Below are positions 55,842 to 64,000 of a stretch of DNA of 64,000 bases, in pieces. The notes beneath the pieces were generated by a model that saw only the letters and a program-made list of their open reading frames with translations, ran no database searches and was not told the DNA's origin. Every line of letters starts with the position of its first letter. Within the stretch, counting starts at the first letter, position 1. The position numbers and the translations under genes were made by a program. The stretch is from Virgibacillus sp. MSP4-1. Its GTDB lineage: Bacteria > Bacillota > Bacilli > Bacillales > Alkalibacillaceae. Location of the stretch: positions 806,001-870,000 of the forward strand of contig NZ_CP048021.1 of assembly GCF_010092505.1 (NCBI RefSeq), written 5' to 3'.

Positions 55842-56267
55842 ATGAAACGATTACGGAGATTTTTCATTTTTCTGCTGTTAATAGGTGTTCTGGGTTTTGG
55901 AATCTACCATTTTGGTACAAAGATCGCTGCAGAGAAGATTGTGGAGTCCTATGCGGAGGAATTGTCAGCAAGCCCTGTTGTGAATCAGCTGGAGGAGCAA
56001 ATAAACAATCATCCGGAATTACAGCAGATTGTAAAAGATGGAGCAAAGGCGAATGAAGAGAATCTGCCATTCTCGACAAAGGATGAGGCAGCTAAGGAAC
56101 TAGTGTCCAAGTTCAGTGTCAGGGAACTAATTGAACTTGGAAACATGGCAAAGGACGGTCTGAGTCAGGATGAAAAACTGGAAATGGTCAACCAGTTAGA
56201 AAGAAAGCTATCGGATAAAGAGCTTCTGTCCTTAAAAGCTATTGCCTATAAAGAACTTAATCAATAA
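55842..56267 (+). CDS. Membrane-anchored protein of unknown function
   Basis: A 141-residue protein with one N-terminal membrane segment (about 6-24, FFIFLLLIGVLGFGIYHFG) after a basic start, and a helical outer part of about 115 residues rich in Glu and Lys. It lacks a lipobox cysteine. The tail LSDKELLSLKAIAYKELN is distinctive and seems familiar from Bacillaceae proteins of unknown role. ATG 55842 follows GAGGGAGGT (55826-55834). It sits between ylqH and the sucCD promoter. I do not recognise a function. Confidence 0.75.
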   Translation: MKRLRRFFIFLLLIGVLGFGIYHFGTKIAAEKIVESYAEELSASPVVNQLEEQINNHPELQQIVKDGAKANEENLPFSTKDEAAKELVSKFSVRELIELGNMAKDGLSQDEKLEMVNQLERKLSDKELLSLKAIAYKELNQ

Positions 56268-56282
56268 AATATTGGGCTATGT

Positions 56283-56311
56283 TTGTTATTTTTATAGAAT
56301 CGTCTTATAAT
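56283..56311 (+). promoter_or_regulatory. SigA-type promoter for sucCD
   Basis: TTGTTA (56283-56288) and TATAAT (56306-56311) are 17 bases apart. A second possible promoter is TGGACA (56321-56326) with TACAAT (56345-56350), 18 bases apart; its -10 overlaps the palindrome TTGTATACAA. Confidence 0.75.
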
Positions 56312-56387
56312 AGAAAAGTGTGGACAAATTCCAACAATTTTGTATACAATGTACACGCAATTTGAATTTCAGATGGGAGGATGGAAG

Positions 56388-57548
56388 ATGAACATTCACG
56401 AGTATCAAGCAAAAGAGATTTTTCGCCAATTCGGCGTTGCTGTACCCAATAATCGTGTTGCGTTTTCAGTAGATGAAGCTGTCCAGGCGGCACAGGAATT
56501 AGGTTCAGATGTAAGCGTTGTAAAAGCTCAAATTCATGCAGGCGGCCGCGGGAAAGCAGGCGGAGTAAAAATTGCCAAGAGCCAGGAAGATGTACGTACA
56601 TATGCTGAAGAGTTACTTGGTAAAACGTTAGTGACGCATCAGACTGGACCTGAAGGGAAGGAAGTAAAACGTCTTCTGGTTGAAGAAGGCTGCGATATTC
56701 AAAATGAGTACTATATTGGTGTTGTTCTTGATCGTGCAACCTCCCGTGTTGTGATGATGGGTTCCGAAGAAGGAGGAACTGAAATTGAAGAGGTTGCTGC
56801 CAATACACCTGAAAAGATCTTTCAGGAGGTTATTGATCCTGTAACTGGACTTATGCCTTATCAGGCAAGAAGATTAGCGTTTCATATTAATATTCCGAAA
56901 GAACTCATTTCTAAAGCAGTTAAATTTATGATGGGACTTTATGATGTATTTATTAAAAAAGATTGCTCTGTAGCTGAAATTAACCCACTTGTTACAACAG
57001 GTGACGGGGAAGTTCTAGCTTTAGATGCGAAACTGAACTTTGATGACAACGCTTTATTCCGTCAAAAGGATTTATTGGAGTATCGTGATCTCGATGAAGA
57101 GGATCCAAAAGAAATTGAAGCTTCAAAATATGATCTCAGTTATGTAGCTCTTGATGGGAATATCGGCTGTATGGTTAATGGCGCTGGTCTTGCAATGTCT
57201 ACTATGGATATTATTAAACATTCAGGTGGAGAGCCGGCCAACTTCCTTGATGTAGGGGGAGGAGCAACTGCGGAAAAAGTTACCGAAGCCTTTAAAATCA
57301 TACTTGCTGATGACAATGTAAAAGGAATTTTTGTAAACATCTTTGGCGGTATTATGAAATGTGATGTAATTGCTGAAGGTGTTGTAGAGGCGACGAAGCA
57401 GGTAGGCCTTGAACTGCCACTGGTCGTTCGTCTTGAAGGAACAAACGTAGAGCAAGGGAAGACAATTTTGTCTGAATCCGGTTTGAATATCACATCCGCA
57501 AATTCTATGGCTGATGGAGCACAAAAAATCGTTGAACTGGTTAAGTAA
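56388..57548 (+). CDS. sucC: Succinyl-CoA synthetase beta subunit
   Basis: A 386-residue ADP-forming beta chain of the TCA-cycle enzyme. It begins [17 protein letters not shown]; an ATP-grasp domain spans about 5-230 ([14 protein letters not shown]), and the CoA-ligase domain follows ([17 protein letters not shown]). ATG 56388 follows GGGAGG at 56375-56380. sucD is 23 bases downstream. Confidence 0.97.
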   Translation: MNIHEYQAKEIFRQFGVAVPNNRVAFSVDEAVQAAQELGSDVSVVKAQIHAGGRGKAGGVKIAKSQEDVRTYAEELLGKTLVTHQTGPEGKEVKRLLVEEGCDIQNEYYIGVVLDRATSRVVMMGSEEGGTEIEEVAANTPEKIFQEVIDPVTGLMPYQARRLAFHINIPKELISKAVKFMMGLYDVFIKKDCSVAEINPLVTTGDGEVLALDAKLNFDDNALFRQKDLLEYRDLDEEDPKEIEASKYDLSYVALDGNIGCMVNGAGLAMSTMDIIKHSGGEPANFLDVGGGATAEKVTEAFKIILADDNVKGIFVNIFGGIMKCDVIAEGVVEATKQVGLELPLVVRLEGTNVEQGKTILSESGLNITSANSMADGAQKIVELVK

Positions 57549-57571
57549 TGTAGAAAGGTGGGAGAGAAATC

Positions 57572-58474
57572 ATGAGTATCTATATAAATAAGAATACAAA
57601 AGTAATCGTTCAGGGTATCACTGGTTCTACAGCTTTATTCCATACGAAGCAAATGCTTGAATATGGCACTGAAATTGTAGGAGGTACTTCCCCGGGAAAA
57701 GGCGGACAGACAGTAGAAGGTGTACCTGTTTTTAATACCGTCCAGGAAGCGAAGGAAAAGACCGGTGCAACTGCATCTGTTATTTATGTACCCGCACCAT
57801 TTGCAGCAGACGCCATTCTGGAAGCTGTGGATGCCGAGCTGGACACTGTTATCTGTATTACGGAACACATTCCAGTCATGGATATGGTGAAGGTAAAACG
57901 GCAAATGGAAGGGAAGAAAACCCGCCTGGTAGGACCAAACTGTCCAGGTGTGATTACTCCCGAAGAGTGTAAGATTGGTATTATGCCTGGTTATATTCAT
58001 AAAAAAGGTCACGTAGGAGTTGTATCACGTTCCGGTACATTAACCTATGAGGCTGTTCACCAGCTGTCTGAAGAAGGAATTGGCCAATCCACTGCTGTTG
58101 GTATTGGCGGGGACCCGGTCAATGGTACCAATTTCATTGATGTACTAAATGCTTTTAATGAAGATCCTGATACTGAAGCTGTGATTATGATCGGTGAAAT
58201 TGGTGGTACAGCGGAAGAGGAAGCGGCTCAATGGATTAAAGAAAATATGAGTAAACCTGTCGTAGGCTTTATCGGCGGACGTACAGCACCTCCAGGAAAA
58301 CGTATGGGACATGCTGGCGCCATTATTTCTGGTGGAAAAGGAACGGCAGACGAAAAAATCCGGATTATGAATGACTCCGGAATTAAAGTAGCAGAAACAC
58401 CTGCTGTAATGGGTGAAACTTTAATAGAAGTTCTAAAAGAAAACAATCTTTACGAAAAATGCAAAACGTATTAA
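57572..58474 (+). CDS. sucD: Succinyl-CoA synthetase alpha subunit
   Basis: A 300-residue alpha chain with an N-terminal CoA-binding Rossmann domain ([16 protein letters not shown]) and a C-terminal domain holding the phosphorylated His247 in [24 protein letters not shown] and [12 protein letters not shown] are intact. It completes sucCD and is followed by a strong hairpin terminator. Confidence 0.97.
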   Translation: MSIYINKNTKVIVQGITGSTALFHTKQMLEYGTEIVGGTSPGKGGQTVEGVPVFNTVQEAKEKTGATASVIYVPAPFAADAILEAVDAELDTVICITEHIPVMDMVKVKRQMEGKKTRLVGPNCPGVITPEECKIGIMPGYIHKKGHVGVVSRSGTLTYEAVHQLSEEGIGQSTAVGIGGDPVNGTNFIDVLNAFNEDPDTEAVIMIGEIGGTAEEEAAQWIKENMSKPVVGFIGGRTAPPGKRMGHAGAIISGGKGTADEKIRIMNDSGIKVAETPAVMGETLIEVLKENNLYEKCKTY

Positions 58475-58485
58475 TGTTGTTCCAC

Positions 58486-58526
58486 GGGACTGATCCAAAC
58501 CATTTGGATGAGTCCCTCCCTTTATA
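58486..58526 (+). terminator. Terminator after sucCD
   Basis: GGGACTGATCCAAA (58486-58499) pairs with TTTGGATGAGTCCC (58503-58516) with one mismatch and a 3-base loop; T-rich sequence follows. Confidence 0.8.
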
Positions 58527-58547
58527 CTTTGGAAGGATGTGTGTGTA

Positions 58548-59447
58548 TTGGTATCAGAATATGAATTAAGATTGGCCCATTTGCTTCGGGTGCAGGGGCT
58601 TGGTCGAAGAAGAATCCGGCACCTCATAGAGTTAGATCCCAGTCTCTCCTCTATATATCAATTCTCCATCAGTGATCTTCAAGCAATTTTCCGCCTGACC
58701 CCGATGAAAGCTCAGAGAGTTTTTCATGGACTCCGTAGCCCAAAATTGTTAAATAGTGTCAAACAGGACCTTAAAACAACAACGATCATCTCTCTGAATC
58801 ATCCTCGCTACCCTTCATCACTGAAAATGATTCCTGATCCACCTTTGCTGCTTTACATCAAAGGTTCGTCTGAGTTTTTAGAACACGAGCCTAAGCTGAG
58901 TGTTGTAGGTACAAGAGCCCATTCCGGAGAAGCCAGACGTAAAGTTCATTCCCTGCTAAGACCAGTGATCGAACGTGACTGGTTAATCGTCAGCGGCATG
59001 GCAAAAGGAATTGATTCTTTTTCTCATCAAGCTGCTTTAACATATAAAGGGAAAACCATTGGTGTTTTAGGATTTGGCTTTCATCATATTTATCCGAAAG
59101 AAAACATACAGTTAATGAAAACCCTTGAGCGGGAGCATTTACTAATTTCTGAATATCCCCCGAATGCACCTCCTAAGCCCTGGCATTTTCCTGAACGCAA
59201 CCGGATTATTAGCGGTCTTTCCTTTGGTACCCTGGTTGTGGAGGCGAAAGAGAGGAGTGGAACATTTATAACGGCTGAGCAGGCTTTAGAGCAAGGACGA
59301 GAGGTGTTTGTCGTCCCCGGTTCTATTCTGCTGCCACAAACCAAAGGGTGCCATACACTTATTCAGGAAGGGGCTCAACTTGTTCATAGTGCAGAAGATT
59401 TAATAGAGGCCAGAAACTCTTATGAAAACTGGAGCTTAACACCTTAA
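58548..59447 (+). CDS. dprA: DNA processing protein DprA (Smf)
   Basis: About 299 residues. DprA protects incoming single-stranded DNA in natural transformation and loads RecA. The Rossmann-type core (about 75-285) has VVGTRAHSGEARR, SGMAKGIDSFSHQAAL and IVEAKERSGTFITAEQ-like residues (VVEAKERSGTFITAEQALEQ). Binding site GGAAGG (58531-58536) favours TTG 58548; GTG 58539 is an alternative giving three more residues. It lies between sucD and topA, as in B. subtilis. No C-terminal winged helix is evident. Confidence 0.93.
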   Translation: MVSEYELRLAHLLRVQGLGRRRIRHLIELDPSLSSIYQFSISDLQAIFRLTPMKAQRVFHGLRSPKLLNSVKQDLKTTTIISLNHPRYPSSLKMIPDPPLLLYIKGSSEFLEHEPKLSVVGTRAHSGEARRKVHSLLRPVIERDWLIVSGMAKGIDSFSHQAALTYKGKTIGVLGFGFHHIYPKENIQLMKTLEREHLLISEYPPNAPPKPWHFPERNRIISGLSFGTLVVEAKERSGTFITAEQALEQGREVFVVPGSILLPQTKGCHTLIQEGAQLVHSAEDLIEARNSYENWSLTP

Positions 59448-59484
59448 AAAGGTTTGAATTATTGATTCAGTTGTAAAAAATGGT

Positions 59485-59513
59485 TTGACAAATGTAATAC
59501 TTGTATTTAATAA
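59485..59513 (+). promoter_or_regulatory. SigA-type promoter for topA
   Basis: TTGACA (59485-59490) and TAATAA (59508-59513) are 17 bases apart, giving a leader of about 115 bases. Confidence 0.7.
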
Positions 59514-59636
59514 TAAGGAAGATTTCAAAAAACGTTTTCCATTATATAAAGTTGTTCCTTCATGAAACCGTTAACCTTATATGTAATAGATAAAAAATAG
59601 AAAAGAAAAAGAGAGAAACCTCTTAGGAGGATGTAT

Positions 59637-61712
59637 ATGGCAGATTATTTAGTAATTGTCGAATCACCGGCAAAAGCAAAAACAATAGAACGATATTTAG
59701 GGAAAAAATATAAAGTAAAGGCATCCATGGGACACGTGCGTGACCTGCCAAAAAGTCAAACAGGTGTTGATGTGGATGAAAACTATAAACCAAAGTATAT
59801 AACTATTCGGGGAAAAGGGCCTGTATTGAAAGAATTGAAGACGGCTGCTAAGAAGGCCAAAAAAGTATTCTTAGCAGCCGACCCGGACCGGGAAGGAGAG
59901 GCTATTGCCTGGCATTTGGCATATAGCCTGGATGTGGATGAGAGTTCCAAATGCCGTGTTGTATTTAATGAAATCACCAAGGATGCAGTAAAGGAATCCT
60001 TTAAACATCCACGACATATTGATATGGATTTAGTTGATGCGCAGCAGGCAAGAAGAATTCTGGATCGTCTGGTAGGTTACAATATTAGCCCATTGCTTTG
60101 GCAAAAAGTAAAGAAAGGTTTAAGTGCCGGTCGTGTACAGTCTGTAGCTGTTCGTCTTGTTATTGAACGGGAAAGAGAGATTCAGAACTTCCAACCGGAA
60201 GAATACTGGACAATAGAAACAGATTTTATAAAAGGCAAAGATACCTTTCAGGGTTCTTTTTATGGTTTAAATGGAAAAAAACAGAAGCTGAGCTCACAAG
60301 AAGATGTTAATAACATTTTAAATAAAATGGATGGAGATCAATTTAAAGTTGATAAAGTCAATAAAAGGGAAAGAAAACGAAATCCAGCAGCTCCATTTAC
60401 AACATCGTCTTTACAGCAGGAAGCTGCCCGTAAGCTGAATTTCCGTGCGAAAAAGACAATGATGCTGGCCCAGCAATTATACGAAGGAATTGATCTAGGA
60501 AAGAAAGAGGGAACAGTTGGTCTGATCACGTATATGAGAACCGATTCTACCCGGATTTCAAATACGGCTAAGCAGGAAGCTGCAGAGTTCATTGAAACTT
60601 CCTATGGAAAAGAATATTTGGGCTCTTATAAAAAGAAAAAGGATTCTGAAGGGGCTCAGGATGCTCACGAGGCAGTTCGTCCAACTTCAGTGAATCGAAC
60701 ACCCCAATCTCTCAAATCTGTTCTGTCACGCGATCAGCTCCGTCTCTATCGCCTGATTTGGGAACGTTTCTTAGCCAGTCAGATGGCTCCGGCTGTTATG
60801 GATACTGTGACAGCTCATTTAATAAACAATGATGTTGAGTTTCGTGCCAGTGGATCCCAGATAAAGTTTAAGGGCTTTATGAAGGTGTATGTGGAAGGTC
60901 AGGATGATAAAAAGAAAGAAGAAAATAAGCTTCTTCCACCACTTGAAGAGGGAGAGACGGTAAAAGCCGAGGAGATTAACCCGAGTCAGCATTTTACTCA
61001 GCCGCCTCCAAGATATACAGAGGCGCGGTTAGTTAAAACGCTTGAAGAACTTGGTATAGGGAGACCATCCACTTATGCACCTACACTGGATACAATTCAG
61101 CGCAGAAATTATGTTACTCTGGAAAACCGCCGTTTTGTTCCTACCGAACTCGGGGAAATTGTCGTCAATATACTGATGGAATACTTTCCGGAAATCATAG
61201 ACATAGAGTTTACAGCAAAAATGGAGAATGACCTGGATAGCATTGAGGAAGGAAAGACCGAGTGGGTAAACATTATTGATGATTTTTATCAGGGGTTTGA
61301 AAAAAGACTGAAAACGGCAGAACAGGAAATGGAAAAGATTGAAATTAAGGATGAACCTGCAGGAGAAGATTGTGAGGAATGTGGACATCCTATGGTCTAT
61401 AAGATGGGCCGCTACGGGAAGTTTATGGCCTGCTCCAATTTTCCTGAGTGTCGGAATACGAAACCTATTTTAAAGGAAATTGGTGTGAAGTGTCCCAACT
61501 GTAAGGATGGAAACATTGTTGAGCGAAAGTCGAAAAAGAACCGTACATTTTATGGATGTGACAATTATCCCGAGTGTGAATTCATTTCCTGGGATAAACC
61601 TATTGCAAGGCCATGTCCAAAATGTGAAGGTTTATTAGTAGAAAAGAAAAGAAAAAAAGCAACCCAGGTTCAATGTACGCAATGTGATTATAAAGAAGAA
61701 AAACAGGAATAA
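59637..61712 (+). CDS. topA: DNA topoisomerase I
   Basis: A 691-residue type IA topoisomerase that relaxes negative supercoils. The Toprim domain begins [19 protein letters not shown] and has [15 protein letters not shown]. The active Tyr299 is in TYMRTDSTR. The C-terminus holds three zinc-type modules (CEECGHPM...CSNFPEC, CPNCKDG...CDNYPEC, CPKCEGL...CTQC). ATG 59637 follows TTAGGAGG. trmFO, which follows topA in B. subtilis, is missing. Confidence 0.97.
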   Translation: MADYLVIVESPAKAKTIERYLGKKYKVKASMGHVRDLPKSQTGVDVDENYKPKYITIRGKGPVLKELKTAAKKAKKVFLAADPDREGEAIAWHLAYSLDVDESSKCRVVFNEITKDAVKESFKHPRHIDMDLVDAQQARRILDRLVGYNISPLLWQKVKKGLSAGRVQSVAVRLVIEREREIQNFQPEEYWTIETDFIKGKDTFQGSFYGLNGKKQKLSSQEDVNNILNKMDGDQFKVDKVNKRERKRNPAAPFTTSSLQQEAARKLNFRAKKTMMLAQQLYEGIDLGKKEGTVGLITYMRTDSTRISNTAKQEAAEFIETSYGKEYLGSYKKKKDSEGAQDAHEAVRPTSVNRTPQSLKSVLSRDQLRLYRLIWERFLASQMAPAVMDTVTAHLINNDVEFRASGSQIKFKGFMKVYVEGQDDKKKEENKLLPPLEEGETVKAEEINPSQHFTQPPPRYTEARLVKTLEELGIGRPSTYAPTLDTIQRRNYVTLENRRFVPTELGEIVVNILMEYFPEIIDIEFTAKMENDLDSIEEGKTEWVNIIDDFYQGFEKRLKTAEQEMEKIEIKDEPAGEDCEECGHPMVYKMGRYGKFMACSNFPECRNTKPILKEIGVKCPNCKDGNIVERKSKKNRTFYGCDNYPECEFISWDKPIARPCPKCEGLLVEKKRKKATQVQCTQCDYKEEKQE

Positions 61713-61717
61713 AAAAG

Positions 61718-61795
61718 GCGGAAGTGGAAGTGCCCGTGTGTGCAGCTGTGGCTCCAAGTTTCAAGCGGGCATAACCGGTCGCCTTCGCTATTCTA
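61718..61795 (-). repeat. AAAGCGGAGGCGAC-family repeat, inverted and diverged
   Basis: Read on the minus strand, AGCGAAGGCGACCGGTTATG (from 61791 down) matches the module plus the first bases of the hairpin arm, and GGAGCCACAGCTG matches the linker. The plus-strand end AAAGGCGGAAGTGGAAGTGC (61715-61734) resembles the 30.66-kb variant. It begins right after topA. Confidence 0.5.
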
Positions 61796-61829
61796 TTAGC
61801 AACGTACGGACTGGACTCAGCCCCAGGAG

Positions 61830-61908
61830 ATAAAGTGAAACTACAAACAGTGGGGGTCATCCCCCACTGTTTGTTAGTTGAAAGTTGGACCAATCGGGTG
61901 TTTACTGG
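61830..61908 (-). repeat. bcr1-like repeat, copy C (5'-truncated, minus strand)
   Basis: On the minus strand the sequence reads CCAGTAAA, CAACTAAC, a 14-bp perfect hairpin with core CAGTGGGGG/CCCCCACTG (61843-61856 with 61861-61874), then GTTTCACTTTAT. This matches the right half of copies A and B, with TTTAT at the end (61830-61834). The left half is absent. Confidence 0.6.
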
Positions 61909-62044
61909 CTGTTGACTTATCGGTCGGAGGTGAAGGAAGTCTCGCTAGTCTCTGGGCGCTGGAGCCGGACGTGGCCTCTTATGATTATTTATCCATAAAT
62001 CTGGATTAATTATAATATTTTAGACAAATAATCCCTCCAAAAGG

Positions 62045-62086
62045 TCCCTCCAAAAGTTCGCCTATGCAACTTTGGAGGGATTTTTT
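62045..62086 (+). terminator. Orphan Rho-independent terminator
   Basis: TCCCTCCAAA (62045-62054) pairs with TTTGGAGGGA (62071-62080), extended by GTT (62056-62058) with AAC (62068-62070), and six T follow. No gene ends within 330 bases upstream, so it may end a small RNA. A TATAAT at 62011-62016 with TTTATC (61988-61993) 17 bases earlier is a weak possible promoter. Confidence 0.8.
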
Positions 62087-62097
62087 AATGCTTTTGT

Positions 62098-62126
62098 TTG
62101 ACAGTGAACAATCCTATAGCTATAAT
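62098..62126 (+). promoter_or_regulatory. Consensus SigA promoter upstream of xerC-hslVU
   Basis: TTGACA (62098-62103) and TATAAT (62121-62126) are exactly 17 bases apart, a full consensus match. A second, weaker set (TTGACA 62150-62155 with AATATT 62174-62179) follows. ACCATTTGGT directly after the first -10 is a small palindrome. Confidence 0.8.
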
Positions 62127-62203
62127 TACCATTTGGTAAGGTTATTTACTTGACACAACTTACATACATTTGAAATATTTAGAAGGAAATCATACGTCCA
62201 GGG

Positions 62204-62218
62204 ACATTTCAGAATTTT
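62204..62218. promoter_or_regulatory. Weak CodY-box-like site
   Basis: ACATTTCAGAATTTT matches 11 of 15 positions of the CodY consensus AATTTTCWGAAAATT. codY itself lies further along this operon in B. subtilis, so autoregulation is plausible, but the match is modest. Confidence 0.25.
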
Positions 62219-62268
62219 GTTACAATTTAGTCAAATTTATTGCAACCTATCCTTTAACTATGTTACGA

Positions 62269-62423
62269 TTTATCACGTATTAACTGGCGGTAATATTCCC
62301 ACTTCAAATCTTCACGGTAACCTAACAAGACTAAGTGGGGATAAAAGGACCAGTAAATCCCTGATAAGTTCAACTAACCATCAGTGGGGGGAGAAATCCC
62401 CACTGATGGACGTTTCACCTAAT
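62269..62423 (+). repeat. 155-bp bcr1-like mobile repeat, copy B (full length)
   Basis: The element is exactly 155 bp from TTTAT (62269-62273) to CTAAT (62419-62423), the latter a two-mismatch form of TTTAT. It shares TTTATCACGTAT, CCCACTTCAA, GACTAAG with a G-run and AACTAACCATC with copy A. A 12-bp perfect subterminal hairpin pairs CCATCAGTGGGG (62378-62389) with CCCCACTGATGG (62398-62409). It lies inside the likely untranslated leader of xerC. Confidence 0.7.
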
Positions 62424-62518
62424 ACGCTCCAGCCAGGAAGAAGAACATTTACCTGGTCTCCATACACACCTGCACATGATTCACCCTATATGTTTGAAAT
62501 AAAGTAAGGTGGGGAAAC

Positions 62519-63418
62519 ATGAATGCTGATTACTTACGTGAGGTATTTACGGAATATTTGCAGGTTGAAAAAAATGCCTCACCTTATACGGTGAAATTTT
62601 ATCAAGAGGATCTTGATACCTTTTTTTTGTTTTTAGAGGAAGAAGGTATTGAACATGTTAAAGATGTCGATTATGCAGTTATAAGAGTATTTTTAACGAA
62701 ACAATACGATCAAAAACTTTCCAGAAGAAGTGTATCAAGGAGACTGTCTAGCTTACGAACGTTTTATCGTTTTCTGGAAAGAGAGGAGAAAGTAGACTCA
62801 AATCCATTTTTGCAGGTTTCTCAACCAAAGGTATCAAAACCTATACCAGGATTTTTATATGAAGAAGAGGTTGAAAAACTGTTTCATGTAAATGATTTAA
62901 CCAGCCCCCTCGGTCAGCGGGATCAGGCAATTTTGGAATTGCTTTATGCGACAGGGATGCGGGTGAGTGAGTGTGCCAATTTAAAACTTACCCATGTAGA
63001 TTTTTCAATTGGGACGGTCTTAGTCAGAGGAAAAGGGAACAAAGAAAGATATATTCCATTTGGACGCTATGCGCAGGATGCTTTAGAAACTTATATCCAT
63101 GATGGCAGAGAGAAACTGACCAATAAAGTGAACGAAGACAGTGGATCGATATTTTTAAATGCGCGTGGGACGACATTATCAACCCGGGGATTTCGCCTTG
63201 TATTAAATAAAATGGTAAAGAATGCAGCGCTGACGATTAACGTGCATCCGCATAAACTAAGGCATACTTTTGCGACCCATTTACTTAATGCCGGGGCCGA
63301 TATGAGGTCGGTTCAGGAGTTGCTCGGGCATAAAAATTTATCGTCCACACAAATATACACACACGTTACAAAGGATCATTTACGTAACATTTATAAAAAT
63401 TCGCATCCTCGAGCTTAA
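62519..63418 (+). CDS. xerC: Tyrosine recombinase XerC (CodV)
   Basis: A 299-residue site-specific recombinase that resolves chromosome dimers at dif with XerD/RipX. An N-terminal SAM-like core-binding domain (about 3-85) precedes the catalytic domain with Arg148 (TGMRVSE), His245 and Arg248 ([10 protein letters not shown]), His271 (LLGHKNLS) and the nucleophile Tyr280 (QIYTHV). ATG 62519 follows TAAGGTGGGG. It begins xerC-hslV-hslU, with codY expected beyond. Confidence 0.95.
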   Translation: MNADYLREVFTEYLQVEKNASPYTVKFYQEDLDTFFLFLEEEGIEHVKDVDYAVIRVFLTKQYDQKLSRRSVSRRLSSLRTFYRFLEREEKVDSNPFLQVSQPKVSKPIPGFLYEEEVEKLFHVNDLTSPLGQRDQAILELLYATGMRVSECANLKLTHVDFSIGTVLVRGKGNKERYIPFGRYAQDALETYIHDGREKLTNKVNEDSGSIFLNARGTTLSTRGFRLVLNKMVKNAALTINVHPHKLRHTFATHLLNAGADMRSVQELLGHKNLSSTQIYTHVTKDHLRNIYKNSHPRA

Positions 63419-63441
63419 AGCATTGTAGAGGAGGATTTCAA

Positions 63442-63987
63442 TTGTCAAACGAATTTCATGCAACCACCATATTTGCTGTGCGACATAATGGCCAATGTGC
63501 TATGAGTGGCGATGGTCAGGTTACCTTGGGAAATCAAGTAGTCATGAAGCACACGGCTCGAAAGGTCAGACGTCTGTTTAATGGCAATGTTTTAGCAGGT
63601 TTTGCCGGCTCTGTCGCGGATGCTTTCACGCTATTTGAAAAATTTGAAAGCTATCTGGATAAGTATAATGGCAATTTGGCCAGGGCTTCTGTGGAGCTTG
63701 CTAAAGAGTGGAGAAGTGATAAAGTGCTTCGAAAGCTTGAAGCTATGTTAATTGTCATGGATAAGGAAAAAATGTTTTTAGTTTCCGGAACCGGTGAAGT
63801 CATTGAACCGGATGATGACCTTTTAGCTATTGGATCCGGCGGCAATTATGCCCTTAGTGCTGGTCGTGCTTTGAAGCGGTATTCACAGGAAAAGACAGCA
63901 CCCGAAATTGCACAGGCAGCACTCGAGATAGCCGGAGAAATCTGTGTCTTTACAAATGATCAGATTGTTTTAGAAGTGTTGGAATAA
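63442..63987 (+). CDS. hslV: ATP-dependent protease subunit HslV (ClpQ/CodW)
   Basis: A 181-residue peptidase of the HslUV complex. The start is TTG 63442, giving [17 protein letters not shown]. As in B. subtilis ClpQ, the mature N-terminus would be a serine rather than the usual threonine, so the enzyme is an N-terminal serine protease. [23 protein letters not shown] is conserved (given in part). The binding site GAGGAGG precedes it. A strong site AAGGAGG at 63987-63993 just after its stop announces hslU beyond the window. Confidence 0.95.
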   Translation: MSNEFHATTIFAVRHNGQCAMSGDGQVTLGNQVVMKHTARKVRRLFNGNVLAGFAGSVADAFTLFEKFESYLDKYNGNLARASVELAKEWRSDKVLRKLEAMLIVMDKEKMFLVSGTGEVIEPDDDLLAIGSGGNYALSAGRALKRYSQEKTAPEIAQAALEIAGEICVFTNDQIVLEVLE

Positions 63988-64000
63988 GGAGGTCAAACAA

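Noticed and set aside
62217-62507. 96-residue reading frame upstream of xerC
   Set aside because: It runs through the bcr1-like element and has no ribosome binding site or recognisable protein features.

Overview
The window is a vegetative core segment of a low-GC, endospore-forming Bacillaceae chromosome. Gene order follows the Bacillus subtilis sigG to clpQ region almost gene for gene. Spore formation is indicated by the end of sigG, a 26-codon spoVM, and sporulation-linked yloB. Acidic proteins and the AAAGCGGAGGCGAC repeat family suggest a halotolerant genus such as Halobacillus or Virgibacillus, but the genus is an inference. I saw no tRNA or rRNA gene, prophage, transposase gene or true CRISPR array. 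All large genes look intact.

Layout. 1-4279: end of sigG, then ylmC-ylmD-ylmE-sepF-ylmG-ylmH-divIVA (division site and polar scaffold). 4276-7624: ileS behind its own promoter and an Ile-specific T-box leader with an extra 5' folded domain. 7638-11510: lspA, an rluD-type gene, pyrR and pyrP, the last two each behind a PyrR-controlled attenuator. 11511-12372: repeats and one small membrane protein where B. subtilis carries pyrB-pyrE and the cys/yln genes. 12401-25247: rqcH (minus), yloB, yloC, remA-gmk-rpoZ, coaBC-priA-fmt-rsmB. 25393-30578: prpC-prkC-rsgA-rpe-thiN-spoVM. 30802-33397: rpmB (minus), then yloU-fakA. 33440-37122: sdaAB-sdaAA-recG. 37130-41558: fapR-plsX-fabD-fabG-acpP, then rnc. 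41618-48371: a UPF0435 gene (minus), smc-ftsY-ylxM-ffh. 48570-52162: rpsP-khpA-ylqD-rimM-trmD, rplS with an L19 leader, signal peptidase. 52176-56267: rbgA-rnhB-ylqG-ylqH and a small anchored protein. 56283-61712: sucCD, dprA, topA. 61713-62518: 806 bases of repeats and signals. 62519-63987: xerC-hslV, with hslU expected next.

How the genes work together. Lipid synthesis is represented by FapR control of plsX/fabD/fabG/acpP, and fatty-acid kinase by fakA. Translation and ribosome assembly are represented by ileS, rluD-like, rsgA, rimM, rbgA, rpsP, rplS, rpmB, trmD, rsmB and fmt, with rqcH for rescue of stalled ribosomes. The SRP route is ffh/ftsY/ylxM. PrpC and PrkC form a Ser/Thr phosphatase-kinase pair.

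Most unusual content. (1) Two full 155-bp copies and one 5'-truncated copy of an element with TTTAT ends that resembles bcr1, a repeat described as B. cereus-group specific. (2) A modular repeat family in which a long hairpin lies between direct copies of AAAGCGGAGGCGAC; hairpin arms differ between copies but still pair. (3) An array of hairpins with an exact 52-bp period. (4) An extra domain ahead of the ileS T-box that may be a decayed second Stem I. (5) An orphan ylqG-ylqH pair resembling FliK and the FlhB C-terminal domain. (6) Loss from their usual sites of ylmA, ylyA, the pyrB-pyrE block, def, rlmN and trmFO.
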